NCBI GenBank assembly: GCA_050699715.1 | Contig: JBOHFR010000018.1 | Coordinates: 1 to 64,000 of the forward strand | Reading direction: 5' to 3' | Length of the DNA: 64,000 nucleotides | Origin: GCA-003244245 sp050699715 | Lineage (GTDB): Bacteria > Actinomycetota > Actinomycetes > Mycobacteriales > Pseudonocardiaceae | Shown: in pieces, positions 26,944-34,945 of the stretch | Layout of the letters: the number at the start of each line of letters is the position of its first letter | Position numbering within the stretch: the stretch's first letter is position 1 | Translations under genes and position numbers: made by a program | The notes under the pieces: model-generated | Told to the model about the DNA's origin: nothing | The model's input: the letters and a program-made list of their open reading frames with translations, nothing else | Database searches by the model: none

Positions 26944-28098
26944 TTACCGGGAACTGGGGCTCACCGAGAGCAGTCGCCCAGCCAGGCCCCGCGAGCGGGT
27001 CGCGAGCCGGTCGGCTATCCCGCGCAGCACGACCGAGGCCGGCGAGGTGGGATCGGCCAGCACCAACGGAGTGCCGGCGTCGCTGGTCTCGCGCAGTCGG
27101 GGGTCCAGTGGTATCTGACCCAACAGCGGGACCTCGCTACCCAGCGAGCGGGTCAGTGAGTCGGCGACTATCTGGCCTCCGCCGGAACCGAAAAGGTGGC
27201 TACGGGAGCCGTCTGGCAGCTCCAACCAGGACATGTTCTCCACTACGCCGATCAGCCGCTGGCGGGTCTGCAGGGCAATCGCCCCGGCCCGCTGCGCCAC
27301 TTCCGCGGCGGCCCGCTGTGGAGTGGTGACCACGAGGATCTCGGCGTTGGGTATCAGTTGCGCTACTGAGATGGCGATGTCGCCGGTGCCCGGCGGCAGG
27401 TCGAGCAACAGGACGTCAAGATCGCCCCAGAACACGTCGGCGAGGAACTGCTGCAGCGCGCGGTGCAGCATTGGTCCGCGCCACACCACCGGGGTGTTGT
27501 CCTTGGTGAACATCCCGATCGAGATGACCTTCACGCCGTGCGCCGTCGGCGGCATGATCATCTTTTCTACCTGGGTGGGGCGAGCGGTGGTGCCGAGCAT
27601 GCCCGGCACCGAGTGGCCGTAGATATCGGCGTCGACCACCCCGACTGACAGGCCCCGATCGGCCATCGCGGCCGCCAGGTTCACCGTCACCGAGGACTTG
27701 CCGACCCCGCCCTTACCGGAGGCGACGCAGTACACCCGGGTCAACGATCCCGGCTCCGCGAAGGGGATCCGGGGCTCCTCAGCGGTGCCGCGCAGTTGTC
27801 GACGCAACGCCGTGCGCTGGGCGTCGCTCATCACGTCCAACTCCACCTGGACGTCCCGCACGCCTGGCACGGCGGACACCGCCGTGCTCACCCGGGAGGT
27901 GATGGTGTCGCGCATGGGGCAGCCGGCGACGGTAAGCCACACCGCTACCCGCACCGTTGCGTCGGCGGCCACCGTCACGTCCTTGACCATGCCCAGTTCG
28001 GTGATCGGGCGGTTGATCTCCGGGTCGTGCACCGCGTTCAGCGCGGCCCTAACCGCGTCGACTGAGGGAACGGTCTGGATGGAAGCCACTGCTGGCAC
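26944..28098 (-). CDS. mrp: Mrp/ApbC-type Fe-S carrier ATPase
   Basis: 384 residues. An N-terminal DUF59 (SufT-like) domain covers about residues 10-85 (ALNAVHDPEINRPITELGMV). The P-loop ATPase has the deviant Walker A VASGKGGVGKSSVTVNLA, then VGVVDADIYGHSVPGML and LLLDLPPGTGDIAIS. It presumably carries Fe-S clusters to apoproteins. Where ApbC proteins usually have a CxxC near residue 300, this one reads MSWLELPDGSRSHLFG with no Cys, so cluster binding may differ. GTG start behind GGAAAG. Confidence 0.9.
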   Translation of the reverse strand: MPAVASIQTVPSVDAVRAALNAVHDPEINRPITELGMVKDVTVAADATVRVAVWLTVAGCPMRDTITSRVSTAVSAVPGVRDVQVELDVMSDAQRTALRRQLRGTAEEPRIPFAEPGSLTRVYCVASGKGGVGKSSVTVNLAAAMADRGLSVGVVDADIYGHSVPGMLGTTARPTQVEKMIMPPTAHGVKVISIGMFTKDNTPVVWRGPMLHRALQQFLADVFWGDLDVLLLDLPPGTGDIAISVAQLIPNAEILVVTTPQRAAAEVAQRAGAIALQTRQRLIGVVENMSWLELPDGSRSHLFGSGGGQIVADSLTRSLGSEVPLLGQIPLDPRLRETSDAGTPLVLADPTSPASVVLRGIADRLATRSRGLAGRLLSVSPSSR

Positions 28099-28234
28099 CG
28101 ACTTTCCGCTTGGCTACAAGCTTGCCCCCCCATGCTAGGCGCTACCGCTGCGCCATTCGGAGCCGAATCGCGACCAAGCGGCAGCGGGCGGGGACGGTCA
28201 TACTGGCGGGTAGTCAGCGTAGGGAGGTGTTTTC

Positions 28235-29431
28235 ATGGGCAGGCTAGCGCAGACCGCCGGTCTCACCGAGATTCAGCAGGAGATCCTGGCCACGGTCAAG
28301 ACCTTCGTGGACAAGGAGATCATCCCGGTCGCCCAAGAGTTGGAGCACGCCGACACCTATCCGCAGGAGATCGTCGACGGGATGAAGGAGATGGGCCTGT
28401 TCGGGCTCACCATCCCCGAGGAGTACGGCGGTCTGGGGGAGTCGCTGTTGACCTACGCACTGGTCGTTGAGCAGATCGCCCGGGGCTGGATGAGCGTCTC
28501 CGGCGTGATCAATACCCATTTCATCGTGGCCCACATGATCAGCCACCATGGCACTGACGAGCAGAAACAGCACTACCTACCCGGGATGGCCGAGGGCAGC
28601 ATTCGCGGTGCCTTCTCCATGTCGGAACCAGGGCTGGGCTCCGACGTCGCGGCGATCAAGACCAGGGCCCGACGTGATGGTGACCACTACATTGTCGACG
28701 GCGCGAAGATGTGGCTGACCAACGGCGCCACGTCGACCCTGGTGGCGACGCTGGTCAAGACTGAGGAGGGTGCGGCGAAGGCGCACCACAACCTCACCAC
28801 GCTGCTGGTGGACAAGCCCACTGGCTACGGTGAGGTCGCAGCCGGGCTCAGCGTGTCCGGCAAGATTGACAAAATGGGCTACAAGGGGGTCGACACCACC
28901 GAGCTGGTCTTCGATGGCTACCGCATCGACGCCAACCAGGTGCTGGGTGCGGCGCCGGGCAGGGGTTTCACTCAGATGATGGATGGCGTCGAGGTGGGGC
29001 GGGTCAACGTTGCCGCCCGGGCCTGTGGCATCGCCATTCGGGCTTTCGAGCTCGCGGTCGACTACGCCCAGCAGCGCAGGACTTTCGGCAAGCCGATCGC
29101 GGCGCACCAAGCGATCGCGTTCAAGCTTGCGGAGATGGCCACCAAAGTCGAAGCTGCGCACCTGATGATGGTCAACGCCGCCCAGCTCAAGGACTCCGGC
29201 GAGCGCAACGATGTCCAGACCGGGATGGCGAAGCTACTGGCCAGCGAATACTGTAAGGAGGTCACTGAGGACGCCTTCCGTATCCACGGCGGATACGGCT
29301 ACTCCAAGGAGTACGAGATCGAGCGGCTGATGCGCGAAGCGCCGTTCCTGCTCATCGGCGAGGGCACCAGTGAGATCCAAAAGATGATCATCAGCAAAGG
29401 GCTGTTGCAAGAGTACGCTGCGCGAGGATGA
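28235..29431 (+). CDS. Acyl-CoA dehydrogenase
   Basis: A flavoprotein of 398 residues that oxidises acyl-CoA thioesters. AFSMSEPGLGSDVAAIKTRA binds FAD and substrate, DYAQQRRTFGKPIAAHQAIA is the FAD-binding helix, and IHGGYGYSKEYEIERLMREA with GEGTSEIQKMII closes the domain. AGGGAGGTG precedes the ATG. Neighbours do not show which substrate it uses. Confidence 0.92.
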   Translation: MGRLAQTAGLTEIQQEILATVKTFVDKEIIPVAQELEHADTYPQEIVDGMKEMGLFGLTIPEEYGGLGESLLTYALVVEQIARGWMSVSGVINTHFIVAHMISHHGTDEQKQHYLPGMAEGSIRGAFSMSEPGLGSDVAAIKTRARRDGDHYIVDGAKMWLTNGATSTLVATLVKTEEGAAKAHHNLTTLLVDKPTGYGEVAAGLSVSGKIDKMGYKGVDTTELVFDGYRIDANQVLGAAPGRGFTQMMDGVEVGRVNVAARACGIAIRAFELAVDYAQQRRTFGKPIAAHQAIAFKLAEMATKVEAAHLMMVNAAQLKDSGERNDVQTGMAKLLASEYCKEVTEDAFRIHGGYGYSKEYEIERLMREAPFLLIGEGTSEIQKMIISKGLLQEYAARG

Positions 29432-29463
29432 CTGGGTACCTCGTAGGGGAGGTGATTGCAACC

Positions 29464-29979
29464 ATGACCAGTCCATTCAGCGGCCAGGGCCAGATGCCTG
29501 GCCTGCCCACCCCGCCCACCGGCTGGCCGATCGGCTCCTACGCCACGTACGCTGAGGCGCAGCGTGCCGTGGACCATCTCGCGGACAAGCAGTTCCCGGT
29601 CGCCGAGGTCACGATCGTCGGGGTGGACCTCATGCTGGTGGAGCGGGTGCTACGCCGGTTGACCTGGGGCCGGGTCATCGGTCAGGGGGCGGCGTCGGGT
29701 GCCTGGTTCGGCCTGTTCGTTGGGGTGCTGCTCAGCCTGTTCGCTACCCAGGCCGGGACCGGCGTGATCCCGATCCTGGTGGGAGTGGCCACCGGCGCGG
29801 TGTTCGGGACGGTGTTTGCCGCCGCCGGCTACGCCTCGACCCGCGGTCGCCGGGACTTCGCGTCGGCGAGCCAACTGGTAGCCGGGCGTTACGACGTGCT
29901 GTGCCAGCCACGGCACGCTGAGCAGGCCCGTGACATGCTGGCCAAGCTAGCGATGGGCCCCGGCGCCGCGACTGCCTGA
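29464..29979 (+). CDS. General-stress-protein (GSP17M-like) membrane protein
   Basis: 171 residues. The N-terminal module (PIGSYATYAEAQRAVDHLAD then FPVAEVTIVGVDL) is like the YflT/GSP17M fold. Two membrane helices follow (ASGAWFGLFVGVLLSLFA; GVIPILVGVATGAVFGTVF), then a cytoplasmic end. I prefer the ATG giving MTSPFSGQG; an upstream ATG overlapping the acyl-CoA dehydrogenase stop is also in frame. Confidence 0.78.
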   Translation: MTSPFSGQGQMPGLPTPPTGWPIGSYATYAEAQRAVDHLADKQFPVAEVTIVGVDLMLVERVLRRLTWGRVIGQGAASGAWFGLFVGVLLSLFATQAGTGVIPILVGVATGAVFGTVFAAAGYASTRGRRDFASASQLVAGRYDVLCQPRHAEQARDMLAKLAMGPGAATA

Positions 29980-30027
29980 AGCCAGGGTTTCCGCGTCATT
30001 ATGAGCGATGAGTAGTACCCTCGTCAC

Positions 30028-30612
30028 ATGATTGGTCGCCACGCCAACGTCCTGCTCGCCCCCTCCGTGGAGCGGCGGGTGATCCGGGTGCGGCGGCACT
30101 GGGCGATCCTGCTCAGGTCACTGCTGGAGACCCTCGGGGTCGTGATCGTTGCGTTCGTGCTCTCGTACCTGGTCAGCCGCTTCGTAGGGGAAGGCATCTG
30201 GCCGCTGCAGTCGTTGCTCTGGTACGTGGCCGTCGCGGCGTTGCTGCGCTTTGCCTGGAAGGTGCTGGAGTGGTGGATCGAGGAGATCATCGTCACCGAC
30301 AAGCGATTCATGATCACCAAGGGGGTCGTTCAGACGAAGAACTCCATGTTGCCGATCACGAAGGTGACTGACATGACCTTCCTGCGGCCATTTGCCGGGC
30401 AGCTGCTCGGTTACGGCACGCTCCGGGTGGAGTCGGCCGGAAAGATGGAGGGTTTGGAGCAGATTGAGTATGTGCCCCGGCCGGAGGAGGTCTTCATGGC
30501 GATCTCCGAGCTGATCTTCGGCGATAAGAAGCAGGCCCGTTCCCATATGCTGGAGCCGCCGCGCAGGCCTCCTCGGCGCAGGCGCTGGGGGTCCAGTCGC
30601 GATGTGGCCTGA
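30028..30612 (+). CDS. PH-domain (bPH2/YdbS-like) membrane protein
   Basis: 194 residues. Two membrane helices (TLGVVIVAFVLSYLVSRFV; WYVAVAALLRFAWKVLEWW) are followed by a bacterial PH domain with TDKRFMITKGVVQTKNSMLP and LGYGTLRVESAGKMEG. The C terminus is basic (EPPRRPPRRRRWG). Function of this family is unsettled. Confidence 0.82.
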   Translation: MIGRHANVLLAPSVERRVIRVRRHWAILLRSLLETLGVVIVAFVLSYLVSRFVGEGIWPLQSLLWYVAVAALLRFAWKVLEWWIEEIIVTDKRFMITKGVVQTKNSMLPITKVTDMTFLRPFAGQLLGYGTLRVESAGKMEGLEQIEYVPRPEEVFMAISELIFGDKKQARSHMLEPPRRPPRRRRWGSSRDVA

Positions 30613-30652
30613 CTCGCCGGCGCGCTAGCGGTAGTCTGCGAGGCTGGCGGTT

Positions 30653-31591
30653 GTGCGCATTGACCTGCACGCCCACTCCACCGTGTCCGACGGAACGGAC
30701 ACCCCCGCAGAACTCGTCGCGGCCGCCGCCGCTGCTGGTCTTGATGTGGTGGCCCTGACTGACCACGACACCACCGCCGGGTGGGCCGAAGCCGTCAATG
30801 CGTTGCCCACAGGCCTACGGCTGATCCGGGGCGCGGAGTTCTCCTGTATTGCACCGGACGGTAGGGGCGGGCAGGTCTCGGTGCACCTGCTCGGCTACCT
30901 GTTCGATCCCGCCTCGGAGGCGATCACCGCCGAGCAGGTCCGGCTACGGAACGAGCGACGCATGCGGTTGCGCGCCATGGCGCAGCGGATGGCCGCCGAC
31001 GGGTTTCCGGTGGATCCAGACACCTTGCTCGGCGGCCTCCCACCGGACTCTGTGGCTGGTCGGCCGCACCTGGCCCGGGCACTGGTGTCAGCTGGTGTCG
31101 TGGACAGTGTCGAGGAGGCTTTCCACCGGTTCCTGAACACCGGCGCTCCGTACTACCTCGGCCGGGCCGACACCGACGTCAGTACTGCGGTCCGGATGGT
31201 TCGCGCCGCGGGCGGGGTTGCGGTGCTGGCGCACGCCGCAGCGCGGCGCCGAGGGCCGGTGGTCGCCCCTGCGGCCATCGCTGAGCTTGCCGCGCAGGGG
31301 CTCGCTGGGGTGGAGGTAGACCATCCCGACCACACCGGCGACGAACGGGCGGCGCTGCGCGACCTCGCGGTCGAGCTGGGCCTGCTGATCACTGGTAGCA
31401 GCGATTACCACGGCGCGCACAAAAGAGTGTCGCTGGGCCAGGAGACGACTGACCCGCAGGCGCTGGAACGGATCGAGGAGCTGGCGGCCCGCAGCGACGT
31501 CACCGCCGTGACCGGCGCAACCGGCTGGGAGCCGGAGTCATCCCGAGTTGATCCCGGGTCAATCCCGGATCAAGGGGGACGAGTACGGTAG
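30653..31591 (+). CDS. PHP-domain metal-dependent phosphoesterase
   Basis: 312 residues. Metal-binding motifs in order are IDLHAHSTVSDGTDTP, LTDHDTTAGWAEA, RGAEFSC, a His in VLAHAA and SSDYHGAHK near the end. Close in layout to YciV/TrpH-type nucleoside-bisphosphate phosphatases and RNase AM. GTG start. Six bases before the next gene. Confidence 0.88.
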   Translation: MRIDLHAHSTVSDGTDTPAELVAAAAAAGLDVVALTDHDTTAGWAEAVNALPTGLRLIRGAEFSCIAPDGRGGQVSVHLLGYLFDPASEAITAEQVRLRNERRMRLRAMAQRMAADGFPVDPDTLLGGLPPDSVAGRPHLARALVSAGVVDSVEEAFHRFLNTGAPYYLGRADTDVSTAVRMVRAAGGVAVLAHAAARRRGPVVAPAAIAELAAQGLAGVEVDHPDHTGDERAALRDLAVELGLLITGSSDYHGAHKRVSLGQETTDPQALERIEELAARSDVTAVTGATGWEPESSRVDPGSIPDQGGRVR

Positions 31592-31596
31592 GCGCA

Positions 31597-32442
31597 ATGG
31601 CATGGCGAGTGCAGGGAGAGCTGGAACTCGGCGGTCTGCCCCGCCCGCTGGTGCGGGTGACGCCCGCCAAGCTCGCCACGTGGACCAGCTGCCGTCGGCG
31701 CTACCGGATGGCCTACCTGGATCGCCCCGCTCCGGCCCGGGGCGGAGCGTGGGCCCACAGCACGCTGGGCGCGGTGGTGCACACCGCGCTGCGGGCGTTG
31801 TTCACTCTGGCGCCCGAGCGACGCCATCCGCACACCGCGGCCGCCTTGGTGGCGACGCACTGGTCTGGGGAGGGTTTCGCGGACGACGCGCAAGCCGTCG
31901 GCTATCGCAGCCGCGCGCAGGACTGGGTGGCCCGCTATGTCGAGGAGCTGGATCCCCACCTTGATCCGGTGGGGGTGGAGCGCTGGGTCTCCGCGCCGAC
32001 CCAGCGGATTGTCGCGGAGGGGCGGGTGGACCGCATTGACGAGCGGGACGGCGAGCTCGTTGTGGTGGACTACAAGACCGGTCGCCACGAGCTCACGGCC
32101 GATGACGCTCGCGGTTCGCAGGCGCTGGCGCTCTACGCTTTCGCGGCCCGGCGCACGCTGCGCCGACAGTGCCGACGGGTGGAGCTGCATCACCTGCCCA
32201 CCGGCACTGTCGCCGGTTGGGAGCACACTGAGCAGTCGCTGGGCAGGCACCTGCAGCGCGCCGAGGAGGCCGCTGAGGAGATCACGCTGGCCACTGACAC
32301 GCTGGCGGCGGGAGGGGATCCGGAAATCCTGTTCCCGCCCGCTCCCGGCCGGGCCTGCTCCTGGTGCGACTTCCGGCGGCACTGCCCCGAGGGGCGGGCC
32401 AGCGCACCAGAGCTCCAGCCGTGGGCGCTCCTCGCACCATGA
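31597..32442 (+). CDS. RecB-family PD-(D/E)XK nuclease with Fe-S-type Cys set
   Basis: 281 residues. The nuclease core has GRVDRIDERDGELVVVDYKT, giving D...D-x-K, and a helix with SQALALYAFAARR. One Cys near the start (WTSCRRRYRMAYL) and three at the end (CSWCDFRRHC) match the AddB-like iron-sulfur staple. It probably acts on DNA ends as a single-domain exonuclease; no helicase lies beside it. Confidence 0.85.
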   Translation: MAWRVQGELELGGLPRPLVRVTPAKLATWTSCRRRYRMAYLDRPAPARGGAWAHSTLGAVVHTALRALFTLAPERRHPHTAAALVATHWSGEGFADDAQAVGYRSRAQDWVARYVEELDPHLDPVGVERWVSAPTQRIVAEGRVDRIDERDGELVVVDYKTGRHELTADDARGSQALALYAFAARRTLRRQCRRVELHHLPTGTVAGWEHTEQSLGRHLQRAEEAAEEITLATDTLAAGGDPEILFPPAPGRACSWCDFRRHCPEGRASAPELQPWALLAP

Positions 32443-32466
32443 TCGCCGACCTATGATCGCCCCCCC

Positions 32467-32781
32467 ATGATCGTGCAGGCGGGGCGTGCCGTGCGGCGTC
32501 GGCGATCGGAGGACGCGCGTGCCCTGCGCGGACTGTCCGGTGTGCTAGCTGGAGGCCTGGTCGCGCTGGCGATCGCGGTATGCGCGGCGCAGTGGCTGGC
32601 CAGTCAGGCAGGTCGCCCCGGCCCCGGCATGACAGCCGTCGTTGGTCATGTGGTCGCGGCTGCGTCCGCCGTGGTGTTGCAGCTGGCGGCTGAGCGGTCC
32701 CTGGGCCGTAGCGCGGCGCTGGCTTCGGGGTCTGTCCTGGTGCTCACGGCCGGCGTCCTCTGGTTCGGCTGGTGGGCCTAG
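32467..32781 (+). CDS. Small integral membrane protein
   Basis: 104 residues with a basic N terminus (RAVRRRRSEDARALR) and three membrane helices (GVLAGGLVALAIAVCAAQWL; VVGHVVAAASAVVLQLA; GSVLVLTAGVLWFGWW). It ends convergently with the hydrolase gene. Family not recognised. Confidence 0.65.
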   Translation: MIVQAGRAVRRRRSEDARALRGLSGVLAGGLVALAIAVCAAQWLASQAGRPGPGMTAVVGHVVAAASAVVLQLAAERSLGRSAALASGSVLVLTAGVLWFGWWA

Positions 32782-32791
32782 AGTCCCCCAC

Positions 32792-33673
32792 TCATAGCGT
32801 CAGGGTAGTCGCGAGCCAGCGCTGCCAAGTCGGCAGCAGCGCGTCGAGCAGCGCCTGGGGGTTCTCGGTATTTGGCGAGTGCGCGGCACCGGGGATCACC
32901 GTGACCTCGGCGCCCAGCCGGGCCGCCATCTCGCGCTGTGCTGGCACCGGCCACGCGTCATCGGACTCACCGAAAACGACCAGGCACGGGATAGCGCCGG
33001 TGCGCAGGGCTACCGCCAGCTCGGCGACCCGGTCCGGCTCGGTGCGCAGGCCGGTCGCCATGCCGAGCAGGCCGACGCTCGAAGACCGCAGGAAGCGGGT
33101 CCGCAGCAGCGCGGCGAGCTCGGGTGGCTCGACGATTCCGTCCCGCGCCTCCAGCAGGCACTGGACAGCCTCGATGCCCTCGGTGTGCATCACCGGCTCG
33201 GCAGTGTCGATCAGCGCGCGGCGCTGCCCCTGGGGCAGCGCGCCTGGGCCCGAGCCCAGCAGGGTCAGCCCGGTCACCGGGGCGCCGGCGAGTACCGCCG
33301 ATCGGGCCACCAGCCCTCCGTAAGAGTGCCCCAGTAGCAGTACCCGGTCCCCGCCGGCGGCCAGCTGCGTCACCAACCCAGCGACGGTCCGACCCAGCGG
33401 GTCGGGGTAATAGTCCTCCTCGCGGCTTGGGCCGGGGGACTCGTACTGCCCAGGCAGATCCAGCGCCAGCACAGACAGCCCGGCGCGACAGATCGGATCG
33501 AGCAGTGCCGCAAAGTCCTCCTTGGACCCGGTGTACCCAGGCACCAACACGGCCACGCCGACTGGGTCCGCAGGCTCGGCTCGCAGGGCAGTTATCTGGG
33601 CCGCTGGCTGGGTACCGGGCACCATCACCCGCACCCGGCTAGCGTTGTGCGGGGTGATCTGGGATGCCGTCAC
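32792..33673 (-). CDS. Alpha/beta hydrolase
   Basis: 293 residues. Nucleophile motif LLLGHSYGGLVARSA, oxyanion loop VLVPGYTGSKEDF, acid near VVFGESDDAWPVP and His in IPGAAHSPNTENP. GTG start overlaps the stop of the PQQ-like gene (GTGA), so the two are coupled. Substrate unknown. Confidence 0.85.
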   Translation of the reverse strand: MTASQITPHNASRVRVMVPGTQPAAQITALRAEPADPVGVAVLVPGYTGSKEDFAALLDPICRAGLSVLALDLPGQYESPGPSREEDYYPDPLGRTVAGLVTQLAAGGDRVLLLGHSYGGLVARSAVLAGAPVTGLTLLGSGPGALPQGQRRALIDTAEPVMHTEGIEAVQCLLEARDGIVEPPELAALLRTRFLRSSSVGLLGMATGLRTEPDRVAELAVALRTGAIPCLVVFGESDDAWPVPAQREMAARLGAEVTVIPGAAHSPNTENPQALLDALLPTWQRWLATTLTL

Positions 33674-34935
33674 CGGGTGGAGCTTACGAGTGGTTCGCCC
33701 AGCGCGACCAGGGTGTCGCCGCGTTGCTCCAGCACGACACCGCTGGAGCTGGCGGTACCGACTGGGCCGAGGTAGCCGCCACGGTCCATCGGCAGCGCAC
33801 CGACCTGCTGACCTGTGGTGGTGTCCAGCACGGCCAGCGCCCCCGGCACCGGCAGCAGCAGCGCTTCGGCGACCTCCGAGCCGGTGCCCAAGGATCCCAG
33901 CCGGGTCCACCGTGGCCGCAGGTCACCGGTGTCCAACGCGACTGTGGCCGAGCCAGTGAACCAGTACACCCCGGTCATGGTCTTGGTGACCTCGACCACG
34001 CCACCGGGTGGGTTGCCCCGCAGGTCGGCGTCCGGGACGGCCAGCGGGTGCTCGGCTACTTCTGTGCCTTGCTCGTCGAGCACGACCAGCCGGGCCGGGT
34101 CAGGCAGCGCGACGGCTACCCGTTCCCCGCTCACCGCGACGACCCGGGCCTGCTTCCCCGGGAGCAGGGTGCTGAAGATCACCTCGGGCTGTTCTGGGTC
34201 CTTGGGATCGGACCGTTGCACGGTGAGCCGCACGCGCTCCCCGGGACACTGCTCCACCACCGCCAGTTTCCCGTCACCCAGTGTCCCGTCACCCAGTGTC
34301 CCGTCACCCAGGGCCATCGACCCGTGGAGACAGTCCGGTCGCGGCTGGGTCGCGGGCTGCGCTGGGGTCGGCACTCGCCCATAGCTCAGGGTTCGTACCA
34401 GATCGGAGCGCCATACCTCCAGGTAGTGCGCTCCGCTGGCGGCCACCTGGTCGCCAGCGGCGACCAGCCGGGTCGGCGTTTGCACCGGACCAGTGCGTTG
34501 CGCTCCACGCCGGCCCTGCGCCCAGTCCAGGGCGGTCACCTCGCTGCAGGTCTCGCCCCCCTGGTACACCGCCACTACCTGGTGGAACGCGGCGGCCACC
34601 GTGCACAGTGACCGGTCTCGCCGGTAACTCCAGCGGATTGCGCCGGAGCGCAGGTCGCGACCAGCGACCATCCCGGCGGCACCGGTGACCACCGTGCTTG
34701 CCTGCACCAAGGGGACCGGGGTTGCCGGACTTGACGCCCGCCACTCCTCGGTCAGTGCCACTGGCACGTGCGAGGTCGTGTCCCCCGGAGCCGGGCCGGG
34801 GGCGGTGGACTGCGCTATGGTGCGTCGCGCGTCACTGGTCCACCACAGCGCGGTCCACACGGCGAGCACGGCCACCGCCAACACCGCCGCGGCGGTCACG
34901 TCCCACCGGGTGCGGCGTTCGGGCGCGGGCATCTC
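33670..34935 (-). CDS. Membrane-anchored PQQ-like beta-propeller protein (Rv3212-like)
   Basis: 421 residues. One N-terminal membrane helix (VTAAAVLAVAVLAVWTALWW) is followed by an extracytoplasmic domain with PQQ-type blades, for example VAGRDLRSGAIRWSYRRD and LAVLDTTTGQQVGALPMD. A short 5-residue repeat (LGDGT twice, then LGDGK) comes from 15-bp tandem repeats. Gene order with rhlE matches mycobacterial Rv3212-Rv3211. The ATG chosen has a poor ribosome site; a longer version overlapping rhlE is possible. Confidence 0.75.
   Translation of the reverse strand, partial: EMPAPERRTRWDVTAAAVLAVAVLAVWTALWWTSDARRTIAQSTAPGPAPGDTTSHVPVALTEEWRASSPATPVPLVQASTVVTGAAGMVAGRDLRSGAIRWSYRRDRSLCTVAAAFHQVVAVYQGGETCSEVTALDWAQGRRGAQRTGPVQTPTRLVAAGDQVAASGAHYLEVWRSDLVRTLSYGRVPTPAQPATQPRPDCLHGSMALGDGTLGDGTLGDGKLAVVEQCPGERVRLTVQRSDPKDPEQPEVIFSTLLPGKQARVVAVSGERVAVALPDPARLVVLDEQGTEVAEHPLAVPDADLRGNPPGGVVEVTKTMTGVYWFTGSATVALDTGDLRPRWTRLGSLGTGSEVAEALLLPVPGALAVLDTTTGQQVGALPMDRGGYLGPVGTASSSGVVLEQRGDTLVALGEPLVSSTR
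34266..34311 (-). repeat. 15-bp tandem repeat inside the PQQ-like gene
   Basis: Three units of the type CCCAGTGTCCCGTCA, the first imperfect, encode LGDGT-LGDGT-LGDGK in frame. Confidence 0.8.
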
Positions 34936-34945
34936 CAGGCGCTGG

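Noticed and set aside
28138..28154. tRNA D-arm-like sequence on the minus strand just upstream of mrp (GGCGCAGCGGTAGCGCC).
   Set aside because: No pairing anticodon stem, no TTCGA T-arm and no acceptor partner follow; it is a simple hairpin.
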